NCBI RefSeq assembly: GCF_000422845.1
Contig: NZ_AUGV01000009.1
Location: forward strand, 62,001 to 126,000
Length of the DNA stretch: 64,000 bases
Reading direction: 5' to 3'
From: Oceanobacter kriegii DSM 6294
GTDB lineage: Bacteria > Pseudomonadota > Gammaproteobacteria > Pseudomonadales > Oceanobacteraceae
Shown piece after piece: positions 28,267 to 38,912 of the stretch. Below the pieces are notes generated by a model. That model was not told the DNA's origin and did no database searches. It saw only the letters and a program-made list of their open reading frames with translations. The stretch's first letter is position 1, and every line of letters starts with the position of its first letter. A program made the translations under genes and the position numbers.

Positions 28267-29499
28267 TCAGTGAACGTGATCAGTTTCGGCTTCCGATGCC
28301 GACAACAAAACAGCACTGCTGATGTTGGTATTGTCCGGCAGTGCTTCAACACCGTGCAGGTGGAAGGCGCCGCCTTCGTGAGCGTCGATAACATACAGAC
28401 TACCGCTGTCGCTATCGGCAACCATAAAGGCTTCGTCGGCTGCACCCACGGTCAGGTTGTTGCAGCTGAAGTTGGCGGTGGCGTCGGTCAGGGTGATGCT
28501 GACGGTCGCGGTTGCGTCTTCTTCAGCCAGATCAATCACGGCACCAGTGGCATCGTCACGAATGGCCAGCAGGTAACCGCCAGTTGGGTTCATGCTTGCC
28601 AGACAAATTTGTTGGCCGTCTTCCAGGCTCAGACCAGAATCTTCCGCATGAACGTGGTCGTCGTGACCATGAACGACATAAGCCATCTCGCTGGTGTAGA
28701 CCAGACCCAGACCGCCAGCGGCTTGCATGCCCAGAACCGTACCAGTGATACCGCTGTCGCCATAGTTTACTACCGCTTCTTCGCTGGTCTCGTCTTCTTG
28801 CAACAGCAGGTAGTTCACGGTGCTACCACATTGAATCAGCGCCAGGCTGCCGGAGTGCACCACAGTGCCCAAATCGGCGCAGTTGAAGCTCACGTCCGTC
28901 GCTTCGCTGCCTTCGTATACGTCTACGGAATCGCCATCGAACAGCGCGTACAAACCGTGTTCTTCATCCAAAATCAGGGCCGGGGCAGTTTGGGTGTAAC
29001 CCTCGATGCTGATGTCTTCCTCGGCAGCTGTGGCGTCGGCCAAGGTGCTGGCCGGGTAAAAGTCGGTATTGCCGTTGTTCAGTACCGCGTAGTGGTTGGC
29101 GGTCATCACGACCTGTGGGTTGTCGCGAGTGATGGCGAGATCCAGCAGGCTGGCTTCTTCGTGCTCTTCTTCAGTGGTTGTTTCGGATTCATCGTGCTCT
29201 TCCACACCACCATCCACAAACTGGATGCCCGTGCTGCAGATGACCGCCGCGGTCAGGCCATCGTCAGACTTGATCAGTTGAGTGGCAACTTCACTGGCCT
29301 GGCCCACCAATTCAAAGGCTTCTTCGGCATGGTCGAACACCATCAGGTCAGATGCGTTGTTATCGGAATACAAGAAGCGCTGAGCGTGCTCGTGTTCTTC
29401 TTCAGTGGTGTCGTCAGATGAATCACTGCTGGAACCACCACAGGCGGTGAGGGAAGAAACAGCAGCGGCGAGCAGAAGCAAGTGAAGATGTTTTGGCAT
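28267..29499 (-). CDS. Histidine/acid-rich beta-propeller lipoprotein, AztD-like zinc-binding
   Basis: A 410-residue predicted lipoprotein: a lipobox LTAC before GGSSSDSSDD (Cys about 20), then an acidic, His-containing region (TTEEEHEHAQ, GGVEEHDESETTTEEEHEE) and repeated propeller-like blades (RFLYSDNNASDLMVFD, GSLYVIDAHEGG). HGHDDHVHAEDSG and the C-terminal ETDHVH are further clusters that could bind zinc. The layout recalls AztD periplasmic zinc chaperones. I chose the ATG at 29499 because it gives a clean signal peptide; an upstream TTG would cut into the operator. It is first in a probable operon with the ZnuD-like receptor. The metal is inferred, not shown. Confidence 0.72.
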   Translation of the reverse strand: MPKHLHLLLLAAAVSSLTACGGSSSDSSDDTTEEEHEHAQRFLYSDNNASDLMVFDHAEEAFELVGQASEVATQLIKSDDGLTAAVICSTGIQFVDGGVEEHDESETTTEEEHEEASLLDLAITRDNPQVVMTANHYAVLNNGNTDFYPASTLADATAAEEDISIEGYTQTAPALILDEEHGLYALFDGDSVDVYEGSEATDVSFNCADLGTVVHSGSLALIQCGSTVNYLLLQEDETSEEAVVNYGDSGITGTVLGMQAAGGLGLVYTSEMAYVVHGHDDHVHAEDSGLSLEDGQQICLASMNPTGGYLLAIRDDATGAVIDLAEEDATATVSITLTDATANFSCNNLTVGAADEAFMVADSDSGSLYVIDAHEGGAFHLHGVEALPDNTNISSAVLLSASEAETDHVH

Positions 29500-29522
29500 G
29501 GTGGCAATCCGGGAGTCAGGTT

Positions 29523-29563
29523 TGTTATTACGTAACAATTGTAATGTTGTATCATAACTACCC
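29523..29563 (-). promoter_or_regulatory. Zur-like operator upstream of the zinc lipoprotein gene
   Basis: AATGTTGTATCATAAC at about 29543-29558 matches most positions of the gammaproteobacterial Zur palindrome (core ATGTTATA-N-TATAACAT). A second symmetric piece, GTTATTACGTAAC at 29524-29536, lies beside it. Both sit 25-60 bp before the lipoprotein ATG, where a repressor would block transcription. The palindromes are seen; Zur control is inferred from the match and the gene contents. Confidence 0.68.
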
Positions 29564-29776
29564 GGGGGTAAGGCAAGTGTTTGTCAGAAAAGGCATAGGG
29601 CAGGAATAGGTCTGGAATTCTGGCTATGCGGAATGGGATGAGCTTAGTTCTAGAGGTGAAAAGGGCTATAAAGTAAGCGTGTGCTCACTTCAAAATGCAG
29701 AAGAAGACTGCTGTCACAAAAAATTAATTTTCGTGTGAGTAATGGTAAGCGGGATGACCCTGAGTCGGACTGGTTG

Positions 29777-30577
29777 CTAACCAATCCAACCCATCGAGCT
29801 GGCGTACTTCAGTAACATTCCCAGCGACATAATCACCACAATGCCACGTAGCCAGGCAGGGTTAATTCGAACAAGACAGTGCGCGCCACACCAGGCACCG
29901 ATGGCCTGGCCAAGCATCATCAACAAGCCGATTGACCACACCACATGACCTGCCAACAAAAACACCATCAAGGAAGCAATGTTGGTGGCAAAATTCAGCG
30001 GCTTGGCCATGGCGGTGGCAGCAATCATCTCCAGTCCCTTGCACGACACTCCGGCCAGTGTGAAAAACGAGCCGGTGCCGGGACCAAACATGCCGTCGTA
30101 ACAGCCAATACCCGGGACGATATAACGCCGATAATTGGCGGCTGATACCCGAGCTTCACTGCTGGCAACTGGCGTTGGTGAAATCAGAAAGTACACCGCA
30201 ATCATCAGCAGCACGACCGGAATCACAAATGCCAGCGCGTCGGTATCGATAAACTGAACCACAATAGTACCGCCGACTGAACCGGCAAACGCCGCCGCCA
30301 TCAGCGGTTTTATCTCTGGCCATTGCACCCGCTTTTTACGCAGCATCATCAACGACGACGTTGCCGTGCCAACACTGCCTTGCAGCTTATTGGTACCCAG
30401 CGCCGCCAGCGGTGGCACACCGCTCATCATCAACGCGGGTACCACAATCAAACCACCGCCACCGGCGAGGGTATCGAGCAAACCGGCGACCAGTGCTGTA
30501 ACAAATAGAAAGGCGAGGACGTCTGCCGGGAATTGGCTGGAAGCAGCGAGATCGGGCAAAAAACTGAAAAGATCCAA
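29777..30577 (-). CDS. TSUP (TauE/SafE) family membrane permease
   Basis: A 266-residue membrane protein with about eight helices in two repeats. The first half has LVAGLLDTLAGGGGLIVVPALM and the second has GCYDGMFGPGTGSFFTLAGV (key GxxxGxxGPGxG), both typical of TSUP transporters such as TauE and YfcA, which move sulfite, sulfonates or related organic anions. The substrate cannot be read from sequence. It stands alone, transcribed away from the AT-rich lipase module. Confidence 0.88.
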   Translation of the reverse strand: MDLFSFLPDLAASSQFPADVLAFLFVTALVAGLLDTLAGGGGLIVVPALMMSGVPPLAALGTNKLQGSVGTATSSLMMLRKKRVQWPEIKPLMAAAFAGSVGGTIVVQFIDTDALAFVIPVVLLMIAVYFLISPTPVASSEARVSAANYRRYIVPGIGCYDGMFGPGTGSFFTLAGVSCKGLEMIAATAMAKPLNFATNIASLMVFLLAGHVVWSIGLLMMLGQAIGAWCGAHCLVRINPAWLRGIVVIMSLGMLLKYASSMGWIG

Positions 30578-31016
30578 AAGGACTCCGGCAAGCTAAAGCA
30601 GTGCATTAGGTGAAGTTACTGGCATGACAAGGGAGCCATAGACACCGGCGCTAACAAGGTTGTCAAAAGCCACGTATTGCACTGCCATACACGGTAATCG
30701 TCAAGTAATTACAGTGAGCTGTTGGGTGAGTAGGGGCGCTGGTGGTTTGAATGGATCGGCATTCGGGACATTTGGTTTATCGGCGCTCGGTTCACAATGT
30801 ATCAGGCCTTAAGTCAATTCTCCGAGCATCTTGATTGTGATCAAAGCTGCCAAGGAGCCCTCGAGCAGATGGCTCTCTGAACTTGTGTGTTCAACTTCAA
30901 ATAAACATCATTCTTTTCTGATTTAACGAAACTTATCTCTCAATTTTACAATCCCCTGCACTGAGAGAATGCTGTCCTGTTTTAACATTGGTTCGACTAG
31001 AAATTAAGGACATGCC
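30578..31016. other. 439-bp gene-free stretch before the AT-rich lipase module
   Basis: No credible gene is seen. Composition becomes AT-richer from about 30890, which looks like the left edge of an introduced segment. The last bases hold AAGGA, the ribosome site of the next gene. I found no terminal repeat or tRNA at the transition. Confidence 0.6.
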
Positions 31017-31517
31017 GTGTGTAACGAAAGAGCCAGATTCATCTTTATGTTTTTTTGGGGATTGACGTTATGCACATCTGGCGTTTGCTACAGTAAGGAT
31101 AAAAGTATGGGTTTCTTTCTTGAAAAGAAATGCCTTTTCTCTGGCGTTTCGGGAAGGCTGGTAGACAAGGGATCACCTATCAGTAATGTGGAGCTTCATC
31201 GTAAAGCTGAATACCGGGAAAAGCTTTATGAAGACAGCGTTATTACCGATGAAGATGGTTACTTCAGATTTGAAAGCATGTGGGCTCGTCCTCTGGTGGA
31301 TGATATCGATCAGTTTGTGGTTCACCAATATATTACAGCTATGGTTGGCGAAAAAGAGATATTGGTTTGGCGAGGAGGAAAGCTTGAACCACAAGAGTTC
31401 TCGGAGGTTGGTTACAAAGTAGAGGACGCAATATGTGATGTGAACGATGAAGCTAAACCAATGAAATCTTCCGTAAAGACCAATGGTATTGTAATTTCAA
31501 TTTGTACGTTTAATTAA
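31017..31517 (+). CDS. Exported transthyretin-like (DUF6795-like) protein, module copy 1
   Basis: A 166-residue protein starting at a GTG six bases after AAGGA; the nearer ATG is out of frame and stops early. Residues about 9-27 form a hydrophobic signal (FIFMFFWGLTLCTSG) with a possible lipobox LTLC. The mature part has KKCLFSGVSGRLVDKGSPISNVELHRKAEY, then TDEDGYFRFESMW, QFVVHQYI and WRGGKLEPQEFSEVG (quoted in short pieces), the signature of a carboxypeptidase-regulatory/transthyretin fold close to DUF6795. It shares CLFS, DGxFRF, QFVxHQ, WxGGK and two late cysteines with the 60.6-61.1 kb protein. It precedes a lipase gene by 15 bp and is unusually AT-rich for this window. An immunity or chaperone role for the lipase is inferred. 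Confidence 0.75.
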   Translation: MCNERARFIFMFFWGLTLCTSGVCYSKDKSMGFFLEKKCLFSGVSGRLVDKGSPISNVELHRKAEYREKLYEDSVITDEDGYFRFESMWARPLVDDIDQFVVHQYITAMVGEKEILVWRGGKLEPQEFSEVGYKVEDAICDVNDEAKPMKSSVKTNGIVISICTFN

Positions 31518-31532
31518 AAGGATTTTAAACCT

Positions 31533-32663
31533 ATGCCGTCCCCAAAGGAGTTTGCTGATCTCGCTCAAACAGCTTATTTAACAACAGACGACTTTATTAC
31601 TCAGGGCTTATTGTCAGAAATTGATTTCTTGAGCTCTGGTAAAGGTTTTTATGCTACAACCGGTTCAGAAAAATCATTCCGTACAACATCCGATTTTGGC
31701 TTTTTCGCGAGGGGATCGGGTAATTACAAAGATCACTTATTTCTAGTGTTCCGTGGAACCCGAATGAGTAGCCCACACGATATTAAAACGGACTTGAGGG
31801 CATCCGCAGTGGCTAATGATACTGGAGATCTTGTGCACTCCGGCTTTCAGGACGCATTCAATAGCTTGAAAGGTCAGCTGATCGAATACCTGGACCAACA
31901 CAAGGACGCTAATACTATTCACTGCGTTGGTCACAGCCTGGGGGGAGCTTTGGCAAACCTTGCAGCTGAATGGATTAAACGCAAGAGAACAGCCTCTGAG
32001 GTATCTCTATATACATTTGGTGCGCCCAGGGTTGGTGTAGGACCTCATGGGTTTCCGGGAAATTTGACGATTTCACTTGATGCGAAAAATATTCATCGTG
32101 TTGCTAACAGTCAGGACCCTGTTACCTATGTTCCACTTTACCCGTTCGGGCATGCTCCATTAAATGGAATTTCTTGCTACATAAATGATGGGAATGGAAT
32201 ACGTCTTAGTGCACACAAAATGGATAATTATATCAATTCGGTGTCTAGGGCGAGAAGCTGGGAGGAGCTGAAAGCTCGGGAGCCAGTTCCTTCATTTGAT
32301 ATGATTAAAATTTGGCTTGATAGTAAGGATAATGAATTTACAGGGTCGGCTAAGTTCTGGATCTGGGTTAACTTCGCTACTTACTATCTGATTCGATCTA
32401 TTAATGAATCTACAAATGTTCAGCTTATGTCCGGCATGTCCATTGCGGATTATCTTTCAGTTGTTTTGGCAAAAGGTATCAGTCTGGCAAATTCAGCATC
32501 AGAGTGGGTGATTAAATTTTTGCGGAAAATTGCAAGGGTTGTTGGATTTGATATTCCAAATGAGGAGAAAAATCTTACTCGCTCGGTGATATCATCTTTG
32601 TTAAACCGGGTTGCCGATATGCTTGAAATTACCGTTAAGCAGGCGATTGCTATGGCTGCTTGA
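31533..32663 (+). CDS. Class-3 lipase without signal peptide, module copy 1
   Basis: A 376-residue alpha/beta hydrolase of the lipase class-3 family. The nucleophile Ser135 is in HCVGHSLGGALANLAA, with Asp195 (NSQDPVTYVP) and His228 (LSAHKMDNY) completing a likely triad; FRGT near 74-77 gives the oxyanion region. There is no signal peptide, but about residues 280-335 are hydrophobic or amphipathic and end in a basic helix (WVIKFLRKIARVVG), as if the enzyme inserts in membranes. It aligns throughout with the 59.5-60.6 kb lipase, with the catalytic serine at the same residue number. The DNA is AT-rich (22 G/C in 31621-31680). Toxin function is inferred. Confidence 0.85.
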   Translation: MPSPKEFADLAQTAYLTTDDFITQGLLSEIDFLSSGKGFYATTGSEKSFRTTSDFGFFARGSGNYKDHLFLVFRGTRMSSPHDIKTDLRASAVANDTGDLVHSGFQDAFNSLKGQLIEYLDQHKDANTIHCVGHSLGGALANLAAEWIKRKRTASEVSLYTFGAPRVGVGPHGFPGNLTISLDAKNIHRVANSQDPVTYVPLYPFGHAPLNGISCYINDGNGIRLSAHKMDNYINSVSRARSWEELKAREPVPSFDMIKIWLDSKDNEFTGSAKFWIWVNFATYYLIRSINESTNVQLMSGMSIADYLSVVLAKGISLANSASEWVIKFLRKIARVVGFDIPNEEKNLTRSVISSLLNRVADMLEITVKQAIAMAA

Positions 32664-32737
32664 TGGTCTACTGGTGTTTTCTCCTGGAGTGAGGCGTTCC
32701 TCTCCATAGAGCGTTGTAGCCTGTTTTATAAGCAACA

Positions 32738-32763
32738 AAAAAGCAGCCGAAGCTGCTTTTTAG
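32738..32763. terminator. Bidirectional terminator between lipase 1 and katG
   Basis: AAAAAGCAGC and GCTGCTTTTT enclose CGAA, with A-runs on the left and T-runs on the right, so it can stop both the plus-strand lipase transcript and the minus-strand katG transcript. Confidence 0.88.
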
Positions 32764-32834
32764 GTCAAAATTGCGGGCCAGCGGCCCGCGCTCCCGGAAA
32801 GTGTCCGTCTTCAGACGTCTGACGCTCCCGACTT

Positions 32835-35442
<2,608 letters not shown>

Positions 35443-35706
35443 GGGCCCTCTGAATAACCCGGTGCCCGCTCTGGATGACAGGGCGAAGCTGAGTCACGAA
35501 GCTGATTTGCAGGCCTGACGGGTCAAGTCAAAAATCAGCGACACAGAATCAGCAAGGCCCTGTCGTCCCCTTTGGGCGCGGCCTGCAGTCAGCCAGAACG
35601 GCGTTGGCGAATTTGGAAAGGGCAAGCCATTCCGCTGCATTCGCCGCCTTGTTCTGACAAACTGCAGGACACGCGCAGAGCTGTGCAGAGTTGTTCAGAG
35701 GGTCCC
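35443..35706. mobile_element. MITE-like element, copy 1
   Basis: A 264-bp non-coding element with terminal inverted repeats GGGCCCTCTGAATAAC (left) and GTTGTTCAGAGGGTCCC (right, imperfect), flanked on both sides by CAG, a plausible 3-bp target duplication. Its interior is a close match to 61253-61517. The ends resemble those of IS5-like elements, but no transposase remains, so mobility would depend on an enzyme encoded elsewhere. Confidence 0.8.
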
Positions 35707-35795
35707 CAGTGTTCTATAGTGCTACAAAGATGGTTATTAATTGATCAAAAAATAACAAAATTATCACTAGAGCAGTAATCAGGGAGGGAACTGCG

Positions 35796-35918
35796 ATGGA
35801 AGCTGATATGGTGTTTATGGCGTGTATAGGCTGTATGAGTGTTGCCTGGCTGGCTGCCAATGCGATTCGCATCAATCGTGCGGACAAGGAAGAAGCCCGC
35901 AAGCACGAGCAGCTGTAA
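35796..35918 (+). CDS. Small single-span membrane protein, 40 residues
   Basis: A 40-codon frame starts at an ATG nine bases after AGGGAGGG and ends in TAA. Residues about 5-23 (MVFMACIGCMSVAWLAANA) form one membrane helix, followed by a basic/acidic tail RINRADKEEARKHEQL. Positive charges after the helix suggest an N-out, C-in topology. No known family was recognised; such proteins often regulate a transporter or enzyme complex. It lies 90 bp after the MITE and ends 29 bp before the TRAP-operon terminator, facing that operon. Confidence 0.6.
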   Translation: MEADMVFMACIGCMSVAWLAANAIRINRADKEEARKHEQL

Positions 35919-35946
35919 TTTCCTGAAATCTTTCCCCCCCGAAATC

Positions 35947-35979
35947 AAAAAAGCCCCGGCGTTGTTAAACGCCAGGGCT
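35947..35979 (-). terminator. Intrinsic terminator of the TRAP operon
   Basis: Read on the minus strand, AGCCC-GGCGTT/AACGCC-GGGCT pairs form a stem followed by TTTTTT. It is 23 bp beyond the dctM stop and also faces the end of the small plus-strand gene. Confidence 0.88.
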
Positions 35980-36001
35980 CCTCTGAATACCTTTGCATCG
36001 C

Positions 36002-37291
36002 TCAGGACTCAATCCCCAACAACCACAGGCTCAGTGCTGGCCAGAAGGTGATGATCAGCACGGTCACCAGCAGAATAAAGAAGAACGGCAAGGTTGCCCG
36101 GTACAGTTCCATCACCGGCTTATTGAAGCGGAAGCTGGCAATAAACAGGTTCATGCCCACCGGCGGGGTAAAGTAGCCCAGCTGCATATTGGCCAGGAAC
36201 AGAATACCCAGGTGGATTGGGTGAATGCCGTATTCCAGCGCAATCGGCAGAATGATCGGAATCATGATGACGATGGCGGAGAAGATATCCAGCATCATGC
36301 CCAGAATCAGCAGGAATACGGTCAGCAGCAGCAGGAAGGTGAAGCCGTCGGATACGTGTTGCTGAATAAATCCGAAGATTTGTTCTGGCACACCGGCATC
36401 AATCATGTAGTTGGTGGAGGCCATGGACACTGCCAGAATCAGCAGAATCGCTCCCACCAGTTTCATGGAATCCCGCATCACCCCAAACAGCTGGCCGAAT
36501 GGAATTTCACGGCGAATCAGCACGCTCACCACGAACACGTACAGCGCCGTAATGGCCGCCGCTTCTGATACCGCAAACCAGCCGCCGTAGATGCCGCCCA
36601 AGACCAAAAACGGCAGTGGCATTTCCCAACGCACGTCTTTCAGGGCAGCCCAGGCTTCGGCTTTGTCGAATGGCTGGTGGTCGCGCTCGGCATTGCGGGA
36701 CACCCAACCGCTGTAGAGCGACAGGGCAACCAGCATCAGCGCACCCGGCAGCAAGCCGGCGATGAACAGGTCGTCGATGGATACAGGCACATCCAGCGAC
36801 ATTTGCTGGGCCACGACGCCATACAGAATCAGCGGCAGCGACGGCGCAAACAGCAGGCCCAATGAACCCGATGTGGTGACCAGACCGAGGTTAAAGCGTT
36901 CCGGGTAACCGGACTTTTGCAGCGCCGGCACCAGCAGCGCACCCAGTGCGACAATGGTTACACCGGATGCACCAGTGAAAGCTGTGAACAACGCACAGGT
37001 CACCAGTGCCACGATGGCCAGACCGCCCGGCATCCAGCCGAGGAATGCATCCGTAATGCGCACCAGACGCTGCGGGGCCTTGCTTTCACCCAACAGATAA
37101 CCGGCAAAGGTGAATAGTGGAATGGCAATCAGCACTGGCATTTCGGCGATGCGCCAGATTTCTACCGCCATCACCATCAGGTCGACGTCGGTTTGGTAGA
37201 AGCCCCAAATGGCAGAGGCGGCAATCACCACAAACAGCGGTGTGCCGGACAATGCCAGCAGCAACAAAATCAGTGGAACCAGAATGCTCAT
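36002..37291 (-). CDS. dctM: TRAP transporter large membrane subunit (DctM-like)
   Basis: A 429-residue DctM/SiaM-type protein with about 12 helices, including GASGVTIVALGALLVPALQKSGYP and GMMLDIFSAIVIMIPIILPIALEYGI (landmark MLDIFSAIVIMIPI). It forms the sodium-coupled elevator that moves substrate released by the DctP binding protein. Its start overlaps the dctQ stop by four bases, giving the usual QM pair. Substrate unknown; C4-dicarboxylates and other organic acids are common for the family. Confidence 0.93.
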   Translation of the reverse strand: MSILVPLILLLLALSGTPLFVVIAASAIWGFYQTDVDLMVMAVEIWRIAEMPVLIAIPLFTFAGYLLGESKAPQRLVRITDAFLGWMPGGLAIVALVTCALFTAFTGASGVTIVALGALLVPALQKSGYPERFNLGLVTTSGSLGLLFAPSLPLILYGVVAQQMSLDVPVSIDDLFIAGLLPGALMLVALSLYSGWVSRNAERDHQPFDKAEAWAALKDVRWEMPLPFLVLGGIYGGWFAVSEAAAITALYVFVVSVLIRREIPFGQLFGVMRDSMKLVGAILLILAVSMASTNYMIDAGVPEQIFGFIQQHVSDGFTFLLLLTVFLLILGMMLDIFSAIVIMIPIILPIALEYGIHPIHLGILFLANMQLGYFTPPVGMNLFIASFRFNKPVMELYRATLPFFFILLVTVLIITFWPALSLWLLGIES

Positions 37292-37818
37292 GCGTCGGCC
37301 TCCTGCTTGTGCTCGCTGTCAGGCAGTCGGCCAGTCAGGGTATTGAACAAGGCTTGCAGGGTTTGAATGGTAAACCGCAGCGCCATGATGCCAAAGCTGA
37401 ACGGAATAATGGCCTGCAGAGGCCAGGCTGGAATATCGCCAAAGGCGATGTCGCCAAATTCCTGTGCCATTTCAACGTAGGCGTTGGCGTGCCAAGCGAC
37501 CAGTGCACAAATAAACGCCGCAAAGGCGTTGGTGATAATGGACAGCATCTGGGCGACTTTGGCAGGAGCCAGTCGGTTTACCAGATCGATCGAAATATGC
37601 TCACGGGAGCGGGTGGCCACCATGCCGCCCAACAGACCCAACCACAGCACCATCACCCGCAAGGCCGGGGAGATCCAGAGCACACCGCCACCAAAGAAGG
37701 TGCGCGACAGAATATCGGTGGCGGCCAGTACCACCATCACCGCCAGCACGATCACCAGCAGGCTGTCTTCCAGCGTGTGGATCGCGGCTAACAGCCGTTG
37801 TAGGGGGGATTTATTCAC
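37288..37818 (-). CDS. dctQ: TRAP transporter small membrane subunit (DctQ-like)
   Basis: A 176-residue protein with four helices (about 18-40, 52-70, 92-112, 134-154) and the family motif SREHISIDLVNRL near 72-84. DctQ supports DctM as a scaffold. It lies between dctP (68 bp upstream) and dctM (overlapping), in the normal P-Q-M order. Confidence 0.92.
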   Translation of the reverse strand: MNKSPLQRLLAAIHTLEDSLLVIVLAVMVVLAATDILSRTFFGGGVLWISPALRVMVLWLGLLGGMVATRSREHISIDLVNRLAPAKVAQMLSIITNAFAAFICALVAWHANAYVEMAQEFGDIAFGDIPAWPLQAIIPFSFGIMALRFTIQTLQALFNTLTGRLPDSEHKQEADA

Positions 37819-37886
37819 AGGGAATCACTCAAATCAGGGCGTGGCTCCAACGGCGAACGGCGCAGTTGGAGCCGATGGTTTAGCGA

Positions 37887-38882
37887 TTATTGCGCGCTGC
37901 GCAGCTCGGTCAGACGGGCTTGCAGTTGCTGGTACAGTTCAACCGGGTAAACACCTTCGGTGGCCAGTTGCGTCAGGGCGCGGTCGGCCAGCGACTGCCA
38001 GGTGGCTTTTTCGTCGTCGGTCAGTTGTACGAAGGTCATGCCGCTGTTTTCCAGTGCCTTGCGAGCACCGGCTTCGTCCTTGGCGTTTTGTTTGTCCATG
38101 GCCGCGTAGGTGTCTTTCATGATGCGGCGAACGGTGGCCTGGTCTTCAGCGGACAGCTTTTTGAAGGCTTTCTCGCTGACCACCATCATGCCCGTCAAGG
38201 ACAGCAGTGGCAGGTCGGTGGTGTGGCTCAGTTTGGTGTGCCATTGCAGCGCAATGGAAGCGGTCATGTTGACGCCAACGGTGTCGATCAGGCCGGTTTG
38301 CAGGCTGGTGTACACATCAGAGATCGGCAGCAGGATCGGGTCGATACCGGCGTTCTGGAACACGGTGGCGCTGACCACATCACCTTCCGGGGCCCATACC
38401 TTGGTGCCGCTGAAGTCAGCCTGGGTGCGCAGCGGCTTGTTGCCCATCAGGTAGGCGAAGCCACCTTCGGTCAGGCCCAGTACCACGTAACCCTTGTCTT
38501 CAACGGCTTTGATTATGAACGGGTCGAACTCGGCGCGAACTTGCGACAGTTCTTCTGGTGTCTGGAAGGTGAATGGCAGGCTGTACAGCTGCACTTCGTT
38601 GGCAACGTCGGTCAGGGCACCGGCGGAGACTGCACCGCCACTCAGCTGACCAATGCGCATTTTACGCAATACGGTTTTGTCGCTGCCTTGTACGCCACCC
38701 GGGAAGAACTTCATTTTTACGCGACCGTCGGTTTCGGTCTTGATCTGGCTGGCGGCTGCGCGCATGGCTTTCATCCAGCCGGTGCCGTCTGGTGCCAGGG
38801 TGGCGATTTTCAGGGTCGCAGCCTGGGTCAGGCTACAGCAGCTGATCAACATCAGACCCAGGGCAATCAGTTTGGTCTTCAT
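37887..38882 (-). CDS. dctP: TRAP transporter periplasmic solute-binding protein (DctP-like)
   Basis: A 331-residue binding protein with a signal peptide (cleavage near SLTQAATLK, about residue 21). It has the TRAP folds GTGWMKAMRAAASQIKTETDGRVKMKFFPGG (landmark GWMKAMRAAA) and the ligand-orienting region NKPLRTQADFSGTKVWAPEGDV. In most DctP proteins an arginine in an R-x-P/x-x-F context salt-bridges a carboxylate; here the region is KPLRTQADF, so an acid is likely but not certain. A TatT gene lies just upstream, marking the TatPT type. Confidence 0.92.
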   Translation of the reverse strand: MKTKLIALGLMLISCCSLTQAATLKIATLAPDGTGWMKAMRAAASQIKTETDGRVKMKFFPGGVQGSDKTVLRKMRIGQLSGGAVSAGALTDVANEVQLYSLPFTFQTPEELSQVRAEFDPFIIKAVEDKGYVVLGLTEGGFAYLMGNKPLRTQADFSGTKVWAPEGDVVSATVFQNAGIDPILLPISDVYTSLQTGLIDTVGVNMTASIALQWHTKLSHTTDLPLLSLTGMMVVSEKAFKKLSAEDQATVRRIMKDTYAAMDKQNAKDEAGARKALENSGMTFVQLTDDEKATWQSLADRALTQLATEGVYPVELYQQLQARLTELRSAQ

Positions 38883-38912
38883 GAATGGACTCTCAGTAGT
38901 TGCTTGAAATTG

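Noticed and set aside
28003-29421. Plus-strand open frame (472 codons) across the zinc lipoprotein and the receptor start
   Set aside because: It crosses the terminator between the two minus-strand genes and has no domain.
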